A DNA stretch of 64,000 nt from Bacteroidota bacterium (GTDB lineage: Bacteria > Bacteroidota > Bacteroidia > Chitinophagales > Saprospiraceae). A model generated the notes under the pieces. It saw nothing but the letters and a program-made list of their open reading frames with translations. It searched no databases and was not told where the DNA came from. The translations under genes and the position numbers were made by a program. Within the stretch, counting starts at the first letter, position 1. The number at the start of each line of letters is the position of its first letter. The stretch covers positions 32,153 through 96,152 of the forward strand of contig JASBVF010000029.1 in the NCBI GenBank assembly GCA_030147525.1. Direction: 5' to 3'. This document shows positions 40,498-51,536 of this stretch, piece after piece.

Positions 40498-41460
40498 ATG
40501 AACAGATTACAATTGTATCTGGTGTGCCTTATTTGCGGCATCACCCTTCCACTCTTCTCCCAACAACTTTCCCTGTTTTCACAATATCGGGAAAATCAAA
40601 CCATCATCAATCCTGCAGCTGTCGGAAGCAATTATCTTGCTTACGAACAAAACCTTTCGTTCGGGGCTTCCTACCGAAGGCAATGGCAGGGGATTGAAGG
40701 ATCGCCAACCACCGCCAATTTCCGGGGTGAGTACCTCTACACGGAGGGCAGCCCGGTAACCTTGCTAACCGGCGGGTATCTCATCAATGACCAGACTGGC
40801 CCGACGGGATTCACCGGAATTTACGGCCGTATCGGTGGCTTGCTGACCGGCGACCCCTACTACGGCGGTATTTCCGCAGGTCTTTCTTTCGGTGCGGTGC
40901 AATACCGGGTGAATACCTCGGAGATACGCCTGCGCCAATCCAACGATGTGTTGGCAATGGATGATCAGAACAGAATTTATCCTGATGTCGGACTTGGTGT
41001 TTTTGCCTATTCCCGGCTTGACGGAGGGATTTTCAACGGCGACTACGTTTACGGCGGCGTTTCCATACCGCAGGTGATCGGCCTTGACCTGAGTTTTAAA
41101 AATGAAAACGGTGAATTTTATACCCGCCGTGTACAGCATTTCTATGGCATGCTTGGCTTCTACAAATTTTTCAGGAATGAAGGATTCCTGGAGCCTTCCG
41201 TTTGGGTGAAATATGCACCCAACGTTCCCGTCAACGTGGATATCAACCTCAGATATCAAATGGCGCAGAACTTCTGGATAGGCGTGGGTGGAGCCACTTC
41301 TTCCACCATGCACATCGAGACAGGAGTTTTGATTGGTGAAAACCTTGGCTTTGACAATACCCTGAAGATCGGCTACGGCTACGACTACAACTTCAGTTCA
41401 TTTGGACCCTACACGGGCGGTTCACATGAGATCAACATTACCTATTCACTTGAAAGATAA
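40498..41460 (+). CDS. PorP/SprF family T9SS outer-membrane protein
   Basis: 320 residues from ATG 40498. Signal peptide (LQLYLVCLICGITLPLFSQ), then the family opening QYRENQTIINPAAVGSNYL and SYRRQWQGIEGSPTTANF, and a run of amphipathic strands. It directly precedes a gene with a type B (CHU_C) sorting domain. That pairing is common in the phylum: PorP/SprF helps export or anchor its type B neighbour. The longer GTG reading from 40438 adds 20 residues without sense. Confidence 0.93.
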   Translation: MNRLQLYLVCLICGITLPLFSQQLSLFSQYRENQTIINPAAVGSNYLAYEQNLSFGASYRRQWQGIEGSPTTANFRGEYLYTEGSPVTLLTGGYLINDQTGPTGFTGIYGRIGGLLTGDPYYGGISAGLSFGAVQYRVNTSEIRLRQSNDVLAMDDQNRIYPDVGLGVFAYSRLDGGIFNGDYVYGGVSIPQVIGLDLSFKNENGEFYTRRVQHFYGMLGFYKFFRNEGFLEPSVWVKYAPNVPVNVDINLRYQMAQNFWIGVGGATSSTMHIETGVLIGENLGFDNTLKIGYGYDYNFSSFGPYTGGSHEINITYSLER

Positions 41461-41571
41461 CTTCCTTTTTAACAAACTCCACTTGCCAAAAGGCAGCTTG
41501 CAGTCTTGCTTAATTATTTAAAAAGACAGCAGTTGCGCCATGAAATAGAATTTCCCAAAATCTATTACGTA

Positions 41572-44500
41572 ATGAAAAAAATTGTTCTCCTCCAGATTTT
41601 CTTCTCCTTCATTCTTGCCATGGATGCGTTTGCGCAGCCTACCTTCCGGTTTTCACCAAAACAGGTAGTCGTCGATGAAGGAGAGCAGGTCTGCCTGTCG
41701 CTCAAACTGGATAACTTCACCGATATCCTGAGTGTGTCGTTTACGATTCAATTTGATGCAGGCGTTCTGGATTTTGATCAAATTACCAACCTACACCCGC
41801 AAGTGACCGGCCTTGATATCAGCGACTTTGATGTCTCGATGGCTGACAATGGGATCATCACTTTTGACTGGTCGAACGGGGCTTCCTGCGTTACGGCCAC
41901 TTCCGGTGAGACCCTGTTTCCCGACGGACAAACTTTCTTTGATATTTGCTTTACCGCCACCGGGGTGTATGGGAAACATACGCCGGTTGTCATTACAGAC
42001 AGCCCCAAAGACAAGGTTGTCAAGCGCTCAAGTTCAAACTGTAATGATATCGGAGAGATTATTCAAAACGGGTTCATCTCTATCGGTACGCCGCCTCTGA
42101 CCATGAATATTTCTTCCGGTGATGGCTTTAACGGTGATGTGGTTTGCCTGGATTTTAAGGTCGAGGATTTCGACAATATCGTCTCTTTCCAGTATGCTGT
42201 TTTTTGGGATGAAACTATCCTTGAGTTCAATGATGCCATGACCATGAACCTGCCGGGAAATTACTTCACGGGTGAAACGCAGGTGGACTCGGGCATTCTG
42301 AACCTGTTGTTTTACACCACCGACCTGAACAACGGGGTCACCCTGCCGGATGGCACACAGATTTTACAACTCTGTTTCAACATACTCGGGCAATGCGGGC
42401 AAAGTTCCCCGGTTTACATCGACAGCAACCCGCCCGAACCCATAGAAGTCATCAACGCCGTAACCAGTAACCCAAGCAGCGGTGTGAATATCGGGCTACT
42501 CCAGCAATCCGGTGAAGTAACGGTGAATTGCTTCAATCCGGATGGCATCACCATGAATATTGATGACAAAAACGTTTGTCCCGGAGAGAGCTTTACGGTT
42601 GATGTCAAAGTTTCAGACTTTAATATCATTTCCAAGTTGATGTTCAACCTGAAATGGAACCCGGGCGTGATCAACCTGACGAACGTTACGTACCCGATGA
42701 CTGCGTCTTGCACGCCTTTTTCCGGTGGGGTAAATCTCTCGCAGGCCCCACAGGGTATTCTACAGATGGACTGGACCTCTTTCGGATTAGGTTGCAACCT
42801 TCCGAATAACTTTATCCTGATGCGCTTGCACTTTACAGCTGTCGGCGCCGGTGGTTCGAACTCAACGATAGCCGTGGTCAACCCGATTTTGGTGGATAAA
42901 TTCGGCGGTCAGGTAGTGAATATTGGTATCAATAATAACAATGGTTTGGTGTCGGTTTGCCAATTGTCAAACCCTACGATCATTGCTTCCTCGCTGAATG
43001 CTAATCCGGGAGAAACTGTATGTATCGATTTCTCGGTTCTTGACTTTGAGGCAATAAAAAAAATGCAATACACGATCACCTGGGAACCTAACGTCCTTGA
43101 GTTTGTGAATGTGACGAATTTAAACCTTACCAACCTGAGTAACGCTAACTTCTTCACGTCGCAGGCGCTTTCACTGGGAGTGCTGGGTGTTGACTGGGAA
43201 AACGCAACGGGTGTGACCCGGCCGGATGGCAGCAATATCTTCAGGGTTTGTTTCAAAGTGATTGGGAACCCGGATGATTGCACGGCGATCAGTTTCGAAG
43301 ATGTGCCCTGGCCGGTTAATATTGAGACTGCAAGTTCCAATAACACCAATGTTGGTTTAAATGGTCAGGCAGGCACAGTTTGTGTGAAAAATCCGTTTAT
43401 TTTCGAAATAGCTTTCCCTGATGTTTATTCAGGTCCCGGATCGACGGTGTGCCTCGATGTGAAGGTTAAAAACTTCAACCAACTTACCCGGACTCAATAT
43501 GCCATCAACTGGAACCCCAACATTATTGCTTATCAGAATATTCAACTTACAGGTAACCTTCCAAACTTTACAGCTGCCAGTTACGATGAAAGTGCCAGCC
43601 TTACGGACAACGGCCAACTTATCGTGAATTGGTCCTCTTCGAATCAGATTCAGGGGACAACGGTTGCAGATGGTACCTCCATATTTCAAATTTGTTTCAA
43701 CGTCATAGGATTTTCATCGCAATGCAGTCAGATTGACGTTTCCAATTTTCCAGTTGACATAATCGTAAACAGCGCACCAACCGGCAATTCTAACCTTACT
43801 TTAAATTCCGATGCCGGTTCAGTCTGTGTTAACTCCACGCTGAACCTGGTGGATGCTGTTATCGTGGATGTAGAGTGCCCGAGTGCGCCGACCGGGATGA
43901 TTGACATCACGGTGAGTGGTGGGTCTGGCAATTTTCAATACCAATGGACAGGTGCAAATGTTAATCCCACCTCTCAGGATCAATCGAACCTGGACGCAGG
44001 TATTTATTTTGTGACAATTACCGATAATCAGAATCCTACGCTTAAACTAGAACTTGATTTCGAAGTAGGTTACGCTGCCAACGCAACAGTTGCCAATGCC
44101 GGTGTCGATACTTCTTTCACCTGCGATGACTTTCCGTTTATCACACTGAACGGAACCGGTACGCTTGCACCGGCCGGCGGAAACGTCACTTACGCATGGC
44201 AAAGCATTTCAGGAAGCGGTATTATCGTTCAGGGACAAGGAACGCTCACGCCGAAAGCAGTAGGTGGAACCTGCTGGCGATTGACGGTAACCAATAACAT
44301 AACAGGTTGTGTTGACAGAGATACAGTTTGTGTTTCTTCGCCACAGTACCCGGTGCCTGTTGCCGGAGATTCGAAAACGATTACCTGCGCTCAGGATACC
44401 GTTACACTGGATGGTTCGCTTTCACCTTTTGGTTTTAACAGTCTTTGGACAGCTGGGCCTGGTGGTCAGATTGTTCCGGGCACTGAAACTTTTCTGACGC

Positions 44501-47151
44501 CAAAAGTTACTTCATCAGCCTGGTATTACCTGACTCAGACATCCCCTCAATCGGGGTGTCAGGGGGTCGACAGTGTGTTTGTGGATTTGGATATTACTCC
44601 GCCGGTTGCTGACGCCGGAACGGCAGCCTCGCTCGGTTGTAACGATGTTTCAGTTGACCTCGGAGGCTCCAATACGAGCACAGGTACACAGTTTACCTAC
44701 CAATGGACTGGTTTCGACATTTGTGGCGACGATACGAATGCTCAGGCTGTTGTTTGCGGACCTGGCACCTATCAACTGGTGGTCACGGATACCCTGAATG
44801 GTTGTACAGCAATGGATGAGGTGGAAGTTGCGGCAGATACGCTGAAGCCTACCGCCGTAGCCGGTGCCGGTGGAACCCTGACTTGTTTGTTAAATCAAAT
44901 TACCTTGAATGGAGCGGGTTCATCCTCAGGCGTAAATTATACCTACAACTGGACGGGCGGCACGCTGGTCAGCGGACAGGGAACATTGCAGCCTGTCGTA
45001 AATACGCCGGGTTTGTATCAGCTCGAAGTTACCGATACCACCAATGGCTGTAAGGCGTTTTCAACCGTCAACATCCAGCAAAATAAACAAGAGCCGCTGG
45101 CTGCAGCAACCGTAAGTAATCCCATTTCCTGTAATTTCAACCAGGCTACGCTCAGTGCTACCGGTTCCTCTTCCGGTCCGAACTTTACCTATCAGTGGCT
45201 GGACGGCAACAATATGCCCGTTGGAACCGGAATGACCTTCATGGTCAGTACGCCGGGGAACTACTCGCTTGTCGTAACGAACACACAGAACGGTTGTACC
45301 AAAGCTGCTCCCGCAATAGTGAACAATAATACGACGCCTCCAACAGTGGATGCTGGTGATACCGCCAACATCAATTGTCTGGGTAATCCTACACTTCAAG
45401 GGTCAACCGGCGCCAATCCTAACCTGATCCTGAACTGGGCAGGTCCCGGCCTTGGTTGCATTCAGGGTAACGGAACTTTATCCCCGACAGTTAGTTGTGC
45501 AGGAACTTACACTTTAACTGTGCAGGACACGGTAACAGGGTGTGTCAATTCTGATCAGGTCATTGTTGGAAATGATCAAACGCCTCCGACGATAAATGCA
45601 GGGAATGACACGACGCTGACCTGTGCCGTTACTGAGATTATGCTTCAGGGTACCGCCAACGTGACAAATTACGTGGCAACCTGGTCCTCCATTCCGGCAA
45701 ACCTGCCCATCCAGAATCCAAACACTTTGATGCCTGTCATTTCTCAGCCAGGTTCTTACACGCTGACGGTCACTTCAAACGTGAATGGTTGTTCGAAGAC
45801 GGATATCATGGTAGTTGGTTTGGACAATACCAAGCCCGTAGCTGATGCCGGTGACAGTGATACCACAGATTGTGTAAACCTGACAGGGAGTCTCAGTGCT
45901 GCTGCTTCCACACTGACGAATACGACGCTGACCTGGGCCGGAATTACCGGAACGGTGCCTCCGGGTTTGGAAAATAATGTAGACCTGGACGTTGCTCCCG
46001 GTACTTACGAGTTGATTGTTGTGAACAATGGAAATGGTTGCGAAGCAAGGGATACTGTCACAATTATTGATAACTCCAATCTGCCTCAGATTGTAACCGA
46101 ATTGTTGGTTGAAATTGGTTGTAGTGATCCTTCCATCACGCTTGATGCAAATGGTTCTGATGCCGGCCCTGGTATTACGTACACCTGGACGGATCAGTCG
46201 AGTGCGATTATTGGCAGTGATTTAACTGTTACTGTTTCAACGCCGGGTACTTACACGTTCACCGCGTCCAACAGTGGAAATAACTGTGTCAACAGTGCCG
46301 AAGTGGAAGTATCACAGGCTGCAAACGGACCTTCGGCCGAGGCCATGATCGATCACGATCCTTGTGACGCTGACGCCGTACTGCTAGGTAATCTGCCCGA
46401 TGGAGCTGCCGGTGTCTGGACCTCATCTACGGGCGCTATTTTCGATGACCCAACTGCTGCCACAGCCCTGGCAAGTGGCTTGCAGGCAGGCCAAAATGAA
46501 TTCACCTGGACGCTTTCTATTGGCAATTGCGTTAACTACTCTGCTGCAACTGTTTCTTTGAACCTTGATCAGGCCGCTCCCAACGCCATGAACGACAATG
46601 TTACGCTGACACCTAACCTTGCAGGAACCGTGGCCTTCAATGTTCTTGACAATGACATTTTTGGAGATGTTACATTCAACCTGTTGGACAATTCCGGCTT
46701 GATCGGAGATGTTACGGTAGGTGAGATCGGAGAGATCATTTTCAAAAAAGAGAAATGCTTTGCCGGAAAGGCTGAAATCCGCTACGAAATTTGCGACGTG
46801 AATTGTCCGGAACTATGTGATACAGCCCTGCTGGTCATTAACGTTGAGGCAGACCCAAGCGAAGATTGCGATGACGTTCCAAACGGAATCACACCCAACG
46901 GTGACGGCATAAATGACGAATTTGTGTTTGACATTCTGCTTAACAATCCACCTGACAAATTCCCTGATAATGAACTCATTATCTTCAACCGGTGGGGAGA
47001 TATCGTTTACCAGGCAAGGCCTTACAACAATGATTGGAGAGGTACAAACCAAAGCGGAAAGGATCTTCCGCAGGGAACTTACTACTACATTCTCAGATTG
47101 AGCATTGCAAATGGAGATATCATCAGAGGTAATGTGACAATTCTGAAGTAA
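41572..47151 (+). CDS. Five-cohesin, multi-PKD surface protein with T9SS type B sorting domain
   Basis: 1,859 residues from ATG 41572 (the frame opens at 41506). Signal peptide [21 protein letters not shown]. Five tandem cohesin-like domains of about 140 residues (about 25-750; repeated pattern GE.VCL..KV.DF..I...QY...W.P..L.F...........LPDG..IF..CF...G). Then one SprB-type repeat and about nine PKD/Ig-like repeats (DAG...L.C....TL.G......YTW), and a C-terminal CHU_C domain ([36 protein letters not shown]). CHU_C is the T9SS type B signal. The PorP/SprF gene lies just upstream and a dockerin-like protein just downstream, which suggests a scaffold. Confidence 0.88.
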   Translation: MKKIVLLQIFFSFILAMDAFAQPTFRFSPKQVVVDEGEQVCLSLKLDNFTDILSVSFTIQFDAGVLDFDQITNLHPQVTGLDISDFDVSMADNGIITFDWSNGASCVTATSGETLFPDGQTFFDICFTATGVYGKHTPVVITDSPKDKVVKRSSSNCNDIGEIIQNGFISIGTPPLTMNISSGDGFNGDVVCLDFKVEDFDNIVSFQYAVFWDETILEFNDAMTMNLPGNYFTGETQVDSGILNLLFYTTDLNNGVTLPDGTQILQLCFNILGQCGQSSPVYIDSNPPEPIEVINAVTSNPSSGVNIGLLQQSGEVTVNCFNPDGITMNIDDKNVCPGESFTVDVKVSDFNIISKLMFNLKWNPGVINLTNVTYPMTASCTPFSGGVNLSQAPQGILQMDWTSFGLGCNLPNNFILMRLHFTAVGAGGSNSTIAVVNPILVDKFGGQVVNIGINNNNGLVSVCQLSNPTIIASSLNANPGETVCIDFSVLDFEAIKKMQYTITWEPNVLEFVNVTNLNLTNLSNANFFTSQALSLGVLGVDWENATGVTRPDGSNIFRVCFKVIGNPDDCTAISFEDVPWPVNIETASSNNTNVGLNGQAGTVCVKNPFIFEIAFPDVYSGPGSTVCLDVKVKNFNQLTRTQYAINWNPNIIAYQNIQLTGNLPNFTAASYDESASLTDNGQLIVNWSSSNQIQGTTVADGTSIFQICFNVIGFSSQCSQIDVSNFPVDIIVNSAPTGNSNLTLNSDAGSVCVNSTLNLVDAVIVDVECPSAPTGMIDITVSGGSGNFQYQWTGANVNPTSQDQSNLDAGIYFVTITDNQNPTLKLELDFEVGYAANATVANAGVDTSFTCDDFPFITLNGTGTLAPAGGNVTYAWQSISGSGIIVQGQGTLTPKAVGGTCWRLTVTNNITGCVDRDTVCVSSPQYPVPVAGDSKTITCAQDTVTLDGSLSPFGFNSLWTAGPGGQIVPGTETFLTPKVTSSAWYYLTQTSPQSGCQGVDSVFVDLDITPPVADAGTAASLGCNDVSVDLGGSNTSTGTQFTYQWTGFDICGDDTNAQAVVCGPGTYQLVVTDTLNGCTAMDEVEVAADTLKPTAVAGAGGTLTCLLNQITLNGAGSSSGVNYTYNWTGGTLVSGQGTLQPVVNTPGLYQLEVTDTTNGCKAFSTVNIQQNKQEPLAAATVSNPISCNFNQATLSATGSSSGPNFTYQWLDGNNMPVGTGMTFMVSTPGNYSLVVTNTQNGCTKAAPAIVNNNTTPPTVDAGDTANINCLGNPTLQGSTGANPNLILNWAGPGLGCIQGNGTLSPTVSCAGTYTLTVQDTVTGCVNSDQVIVGNDQTPPTINAGNDTTLTCAVTEIMLQGTANVTNYVATWSSIPANLPIQNPNTLMPVISQPGSYTLTVTSNVNGCSKTDIMVVGLDNTKPVADAGDSDTTDCVNLTGSLSAAASTLTNTTLTWAGITGTVPPGLENNVDLDVAPGTYELIVVNNGNGCEARDTVTIIDNSNLPQIVTELLVEIGCSDPSITLDANGSDAGPGITYTWTDQSSAIIGSDLTVTVSTPGTYTFTASNSGNNCVNSAEVEVSQAANGPSAEAMIDHDPCDADAVLLGNLPDGAAGVWTSSTGAIFDDPTAATALASGLQAGQNEFTWTLSIGNCVNYSAATVSLNLDQAAPNAMNDNVTLTPNLAGTVAFNVLDNDIFGDVTFNLLDNSGLIGDVTVGEIGEIIFKKEKCFAGKAEIRYEICDVNCPELCDTALLVINVEADPSEDCDDVPNGITPNGDGINDEFVFDILLNNPPDKFPDNELIIFNRWGDIVYQARPYNNDWRGTNQSGKDLPQGTYYYILRLSIANGDIIRGNVTILK

Positions 47152-47178
47152 TTACAGCTTGAGATAAATTATTGCGTG

Positions 47179-47214
47179 AAAAACCTTGTCGGCTTATCTG
47201 GCAAGGTTTTTTTT
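47179..47214 (+). terminator. Terminator of the cohesin gene
   Basis: AAAACCTTG (47180-47188) pairs with CAAGGTTTT (47202-47210), then a run of T. Confidence 0.75.
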
Positions 47215-47559
47215 GTAAAATTGTATTCCCTCCCGTTTTTGACTGTCTCACTTTTAGATAATTCTTTGTTTCAACACTTTGAATTCGTAACTTGCACTAG
47301 GTTTCGTTACCCAAACATAGGCTTAACGCAATTTTACCAATTAGGTCCAATCAACTGGTTTAGCTCTCAGAACAGTTTAAGCGATTTTTTAATGAAAGAG
47401 TATCTGGACCAACGCCATCTGGTGATTTTCACCATCCCACACTGATTTGAATTCCCAACAACCGAGCTATAAATCTGAAAAACAAGTACTTATTGATAGT
47501 TTGTGAACAAGTGCTTTAGATTAAGTGGTTTTTACGTACCCATGAAATAATTCACCACC
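47215..47559 (+). other. Intergenic region before the dockerin gene
   Basis: 345 bp, AT-rich, no stable hairpin. An 89-codon frame crosses it but begins inside the terminator and has no coding character. A promoter of the usual consensus was not found. Confidence 0.4.
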
Positions 47560-50500
47560 ATGAATCTCGTCAACCAAACCATGAACATTTGTGGGGTCAT
47601 ACTCCTGTCAGTGGTATGTCCCGTGCTTTTATTTAGCTCACCTCCCAGCGATGCACTCCCGGCCCCGGTTTTTTTAGATACAACTTTCACCTGCAACAAC
47701 TTGGTGCAGGTTTCCCTGGACCAAAATTGCGAAGCGCTGATTCACCCTGATCAAATTGTTGAAGGTTACAGTGGTAATTTTAATGATTTCATTCTCATTA
47801 TCGTGGATGAAACCGGCGCCCCTGTTCCCAATCCGGTGACCGGCGATTATATCGGCGAGACACTTACTATCACGGCACTGCATGTTCCGAGCGGGATTTC
47901 CTGCTGGGGGAATGCACTCATTGAAGATAAATGGGCTCCGCAGCTTACCTGTAATAATTATTCAATTCAATGTTTTCAAAACCCTGCGAGTTTTCCCCTG
48001 CCTTCTGTTTTTGATAATTGTGATCCCAACCCGGTCATCAACCTTGTGAACCAGGTAGTAGATGAGGACGATCCCTGTGTTGGCGTCATCATCACTAGAA
48101 CATTCGTAGCTTTTGATAATCAGGGAAATGCCTCTGCGCCTTGTTCTCAGGTTTATACCACAGTGCAGCCTTCACTGCCTGATTTTCCGGAGGATACAAC
48201 CTGGGCATGTCAGGTGTTCAACGCTCACCCCAATGTGGTGAATCCAACAAAACTGACGGGCAATCTGAATACTACCGGCTCCGGTGTTCCGAACGTAGCC
48301 CTGGGTACTTATTGCCCCTACACTGTTTCGAGCCACGCTGATACGCTATCAGGTTGCGGAGGAACTTTCACATTGGTGCGCACCTGGACCGTATTGAACT
48401 GGTGTACCGGGCAGGTTTTTACCGCTGATATCAACGGCGATGACAATGTCCAGTTAATTAAAGTCAGGGACCTGACGCCTCCTCAGATTGTGATGCCGGC
48501 TTACAATGTGCCGGCTAACGTTGCCGGCTCGCACCCCGGCGGCTGTGTTGCTATTTCTTTTTTGCCTGCGGCAAATGTGACCGATAACTGCCATGCTTTC
48601 ACCCAACGCATATTCACGTCCATCGGAGAAGCCAACTACATCAACGGTGTGAACGGCAACAACGGCGGTATCATTCCCTCTCCCGGGTTGGGTTTGGGCA
48701 ATCATTTGATCACCTACCAGGTAACTGATATTTGCGGCAACGTAAGCACCCTTCAAGTCACCATCACGGTGGTGGATGTTACGAATCCGGTTGGCGTTTG
48801 TGATGAAATAACAAGTGTTTCGCTCGACAATAACGGCAAGGCAGAAGTTCTGGCCTCTGTTTTTGATGATGGCAGCCACGACAACTGCTGCCTGGATACT
48901 TTCCTCGTGAAACGAATGTCAAGCCCATGCGGCGATCAGGATGTGAACTTTGATGGCACGGTTCACTTTTGCTGTGAGGATGTGGGAAACCTGGTAACGG
49001 TCATTTTCCGGGTAGTTGATTGTGCCGGAAATTTTAATGAATGCATGGTGTCAGTAGATGTGGAAGATAACAACCCTGCAACACTGGTAAGCTGTCCGCC
49101 GGCCCAGACTATTGATTGCAGTTTTTATGTTGACAACCTGGAAATTCCGCTCTCGCAAGGCAACGCCGAGGTGCTGAACCAGTTTGGCGTCGCTGAGTTT
49201 TTCGACAATTGCGAGGTTGTTTACCTCGACACCAGCGTAACGGTGACCATTGATCAGTGTAAGCAGGGCACGATCCTGCGGCGTTGGAAGGTCACGGATC
49301 CCGGCGAGAACGGCGAGGTCATCTGCAATCAGGTAATTACAGTTCAGAATGTTTCAGACTGGGTTGTTGAATTTCCTGCTGACCTGACGGTTTCATGTGG
49401 TGAAACCATTCCACCCACCGGCGAGCCGGAAATTTTCTTTGAAAACTGTGAACTCATTGCCGTTTCCTTTGATGATGAAATTTTTACGGTCGTTCCGGAT
49501 GCCTGTTTTAAAATAGTCAGAACCTGGACCGTCATCAACTGGTGTGCAGTTGGGCCTGTCATCGAAGATGAAGTGATCGAATCATCCGAGTTAGCCCTGA
49601 ATATCGACCTGGACGGAGACGGCGTGAAAAATAACCGCACCTTTCAGGATGGCCTGAATGCATCAAACCTGAACGTTTCAGCGCCCCTGAAAGGTGCGCA
49701 GCCCGATGGCTTTATCAGGTATCAGCAAACCATAAAAGTGAATGATACGACAGCGCCGATCGTCAATTGCGAGCCCCAAATCGAAGTCTGTGTCCTGGAT
49801 GCTGATTGCAAGGTGACCTTCGAATTGCCACAACCGGAAATCATCGATTGCAGCGGAGAGCTGACGGTGACGGCAACGGGAGCGCTTGGTGCAGGTCTGG
49901 GGCCTTTTGTCGATGTGCCCCTGGGCAATTACAGCATGACTTACAAAGTGACTGACAATTGCAATAACCAGACTGCCTGCCAGACGCTGGTGATCGTGAA
50001 AGATTGTAAGAAACCAACTCCTTACTGCATCAATGGCCTGAGCGTTACGCTTGAGCAGGATACTGTTGTGACAATCATCGCTGCAGATTTTGATGCCGGA
50101 AGTTTTGACAACTGCTCAGACAGCCTGAAGTTTTCCTTTTCAGCGGATGTGAACAAAACAACGATGGATTTCGATTGCTTCAACATTGGCTTTGTAGTTG
50201 TTCAGGTTTGGGTAACGGATGATTTTGACAACCAGGATTTTTGTGAAACATTTGTATTCGTGGACGACAACCAGGGAGTATGTCAGGGGCCTCCATTGAT
50301 TGCGGGGGTAGTTTCAACAGAAAATAATGCAATGGTAAACGGGGTTATCGTACAGCTGAACGGAAATATGCAAGATAGTATGATGACTGAGCCTGACGGT
50401 AAATTTGATTTTGAGGTTTCATCCGGAGTAGATTATTCTGTTTCAGCTAATAAAAATTCCAATTTACTCAATGGTGTAACTACATTCGATCTTGTTTTAA

Positions 50501-50820
50501 TCAGCAAACACATTCTTGGAAATCAGATCCTCGACAGCCCATACAAAATCATAGCCGCCGACGTCAACAGATCAAAATCAGTGACCACAGCCGACCTGGT
50601 GGCAATTCGCAGGGTCATTCTTCAAATTGATAGTGTTTTTCCGAATAATCAATCCTGGAGATTTGTGAGGAAGGATTTCGTTTTCCCGGATCCTGCTAAC
50701 CCTTTTTTGACGATGTTTCCTGAGGTGCTGAATTTTAATAATGTACAGTCAGACGGATACGCTGACTTTATAGCCATTAAAGTGGGCGACGTTAACCTTA
50801 GCGCAAACCCGCAGCAGTAA
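47560..50820 (+). CDS. HYR-like repeat protein with C-terminal dockerin-like module
   Basis: 1,086 residues. Signal peptide (MNICGVILLSVVCPVLLFSS), then about eight Cys-rich Ig-like units of HYR type (for example DNCHAFTQRIF, VTDICGNVSTLQVTITVVD). At about 915-965 a Cna-B-like domain (AMVNGVIVQLNGNMQDSMMT) leads into a dockerin type I-like module: repeat 1 NSNLLNGVTTFDLVLISKHIL (about 50455-50517) and repeat 2 DVNRSKSVTTADLVAIRRVI (about 50569-50628). Repeat 2 has the D-x-N-x-S calcium loop; repeat 1 has Asn at the first position. There is no T9SS sorting domain, so surface retention could depend on the neighbouring cohesin protein. Confidence 0.85.
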   Translation: MNLVNQTMNICGVILLSVVCPVLLFSSPPSDALPAPVFLDTTFTCNNLVQVSLDQNCEALIHPDQIVEGYSGNFNDFILIIVDETGAPVPNPVTGDYIGETLTITALHVPSGISCWGNALIEDKWAPQLTCNNYSIQCFQNPASFPLPSVFDNCDPNPVINLVNQVVDEDDPCVGVIITRTFVAFDNQGNASAPCSQVYTTVQPSLPDFPEDTTWACQVFNAHPNVVNPTKLTGNLNTTGSGVPNVALGTYCPYTVSSHADTLSGCGGTFTLVRTWTVLNWCTGQVFTADINGDDNVQLIKVRDLTPPQIVMPAYNVPANVAGSHPGGCVAISFLPAANVTDNCHAFTQRIFTSIGEANYINGVNGNNGGIIPSPGLGLGNHLITYQVTDICGNVSTLQVTITVVDVTNPVGVCDEITSVSLDNNGKAEVLASVFDDGSHDNCCLDTFLVKRMSSPCGDQDVNFDGTVHFCCEDVGNLVTVIFRVVDCAGNFNECMVSVDVEDNNPATLVSCPPAQTIDCSFYVDNLEIPLSQGNAEVLNQFGVAEFFDNCEVVYLDTSVTVTIDQCKQGTILRRWKVTDPGENGEVICNQVITVQNVSDWVVEFPADLTVSCGETIPPTGEPEIFFENCELIAVSFDDEIFTVVPDACFKIVRTWTVINWCAVGPVIEDEVIESSELALNIDLDGDGVKNNRTFQDGLNASNLNVSAPLKGAQPDGFIRYQQTIKVNDTTAPIVNCEPQIEVCVLDADCKVTFELPQPEIIDCSGELTVTATGALGAGLGPFVDVPLGNYSMTYKVTDNCNNQTACQTLVIVKDCKKPTPYCINGLSVTLEQDTVVTIIAADFDAGSFDNCSDSLKFSFSADVNKTTMDFDCFNIGFVVVQVWVTDDFDNQDFCETFVFVDDNQGVCQGPPLIAGVVSTENNAMVNGVIVQLNGNMQDSMMTEPDGKFDFEVSSGVDYSVSANKNSNLLNGVTTFDLVLISKHILGNQILDSPYKIIAADVNRSKSVTTADLVAIRRVILQIDSVFPNNQSWRFVRKDFVFPDPANPFLTMFPEVLNFNNVQSDGYADFIAIKVGDVNLSANPQQ

Positions 50821-50828
50821 AGTTTTTG

Positions 50829-50865
50829 CAAAAAAAAATGCCGAACCCGGAGGGAAGGTTCGGCA
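50829..50865 (-). terminator. Terminator of the 93-residue gene
   Basis: TGCCGAACC (50839-50847) pairs with GGTTCGGCA (50857-50865). The T run lies on the minus strand (A run 50830-50838), so it serves the minus-strand gene at 50912 and supports that gene being real. Confidence 0.7.
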
Positions 50866-50911
50866 AGCGTATTTAAATAAAAATAGAATTTAAGAGGGAA
50901 AGCTCAATATT

Positions 50912-51193
50912 TCAATTAGCAGTGACATCGAAGCCCTGCACAAATTGAATGTTTGATTCTCGGTTCGTAACAAGATCCAGGTTGAGTGTACAATATTCAA
51001 ACTGAAGTGCAAATGACTTGCGCTCGATAGCGTCACTAATTTTTGTTGTTCCTTTTTCAAGTAAGCCCATGTAGCTTCCTACCTGACTTTTAAATTTCCC
51101 CATGGCTTTTTTTGCAAACCGAATGGGTTTCCGGGTATTTTGTTGGTTCAATAAATCGACCGTCAATTCCAATTTTATTTGTCGGATGTTCAT
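50912..51193 (-). CDS. Small conserved-looking protein of unknown function
   Basis: 93 residues, no signal peptide or membrane helix. Basic first half (RKPIRFAKKAMGKFKSQVG) and a more neutral second half (SFALQFEYCTLNLDLVTN). Not recognised. Support for expression: it has its own terminator in the right direction and an AT-rich 343-bp gap upstream. It may be a small regulator or toxin-like protein; neither can be shown. Confidence 0.55.
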   Translation of the reverse strand: MNIRQIKLELTVDLLNQQNTRKPIRFAKKAMGKFKSQVGSYMGLLEKGTTKISDAIERKSFALQFEYCTLNLDLVTNRESNIQFVQGFDVTAN

Positions 51194-51536
51194 ATCAGCA
51201 AGTTTGGTTACAAGGTTTCGTTTTCAGATGTAACTAAAACTCTGATCTGTTGGAATGTGTTGTGAAAATCCAATTAAAAATCTGTTAATTCTTTCCGCTG
51301 TTTGTTTCTTTTTAGTCTCAGTTGGCGTGCTGCCAAATGACAATGGATATAGCTCCTGATAATTGAAACATAAAATAACTCCGTTGACCTTGAGGAAATA
51401 TGCTGTTTTGGAGAGGCTTTTGTGGGTGAAGAAATAACCGCCGGAAGAAAACTTTCTTGAAAAAGATCAGGTTATTTTTTTACTTTGCTAATTGATTAAC
51501 AATCAGTTGCTTATTAATAATTAAAACAAAGAGAAA
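51194..51536. other. Divergent promoter region
   Basis: 343 bp between a minus- and a plus-strand gene. TTACTTTG at about 51480-51487 is a near match to TAnnTTTG about 50 nt before the LysM gene. No other structure was seen. Confidence 0.4.

Noticed and set aside
47176..47445. 89-codon plus-strand frame after the cohesin gene
   Set aside because: Its start lies in a terminator hairpin and the region is AT-rich with no coding bias.
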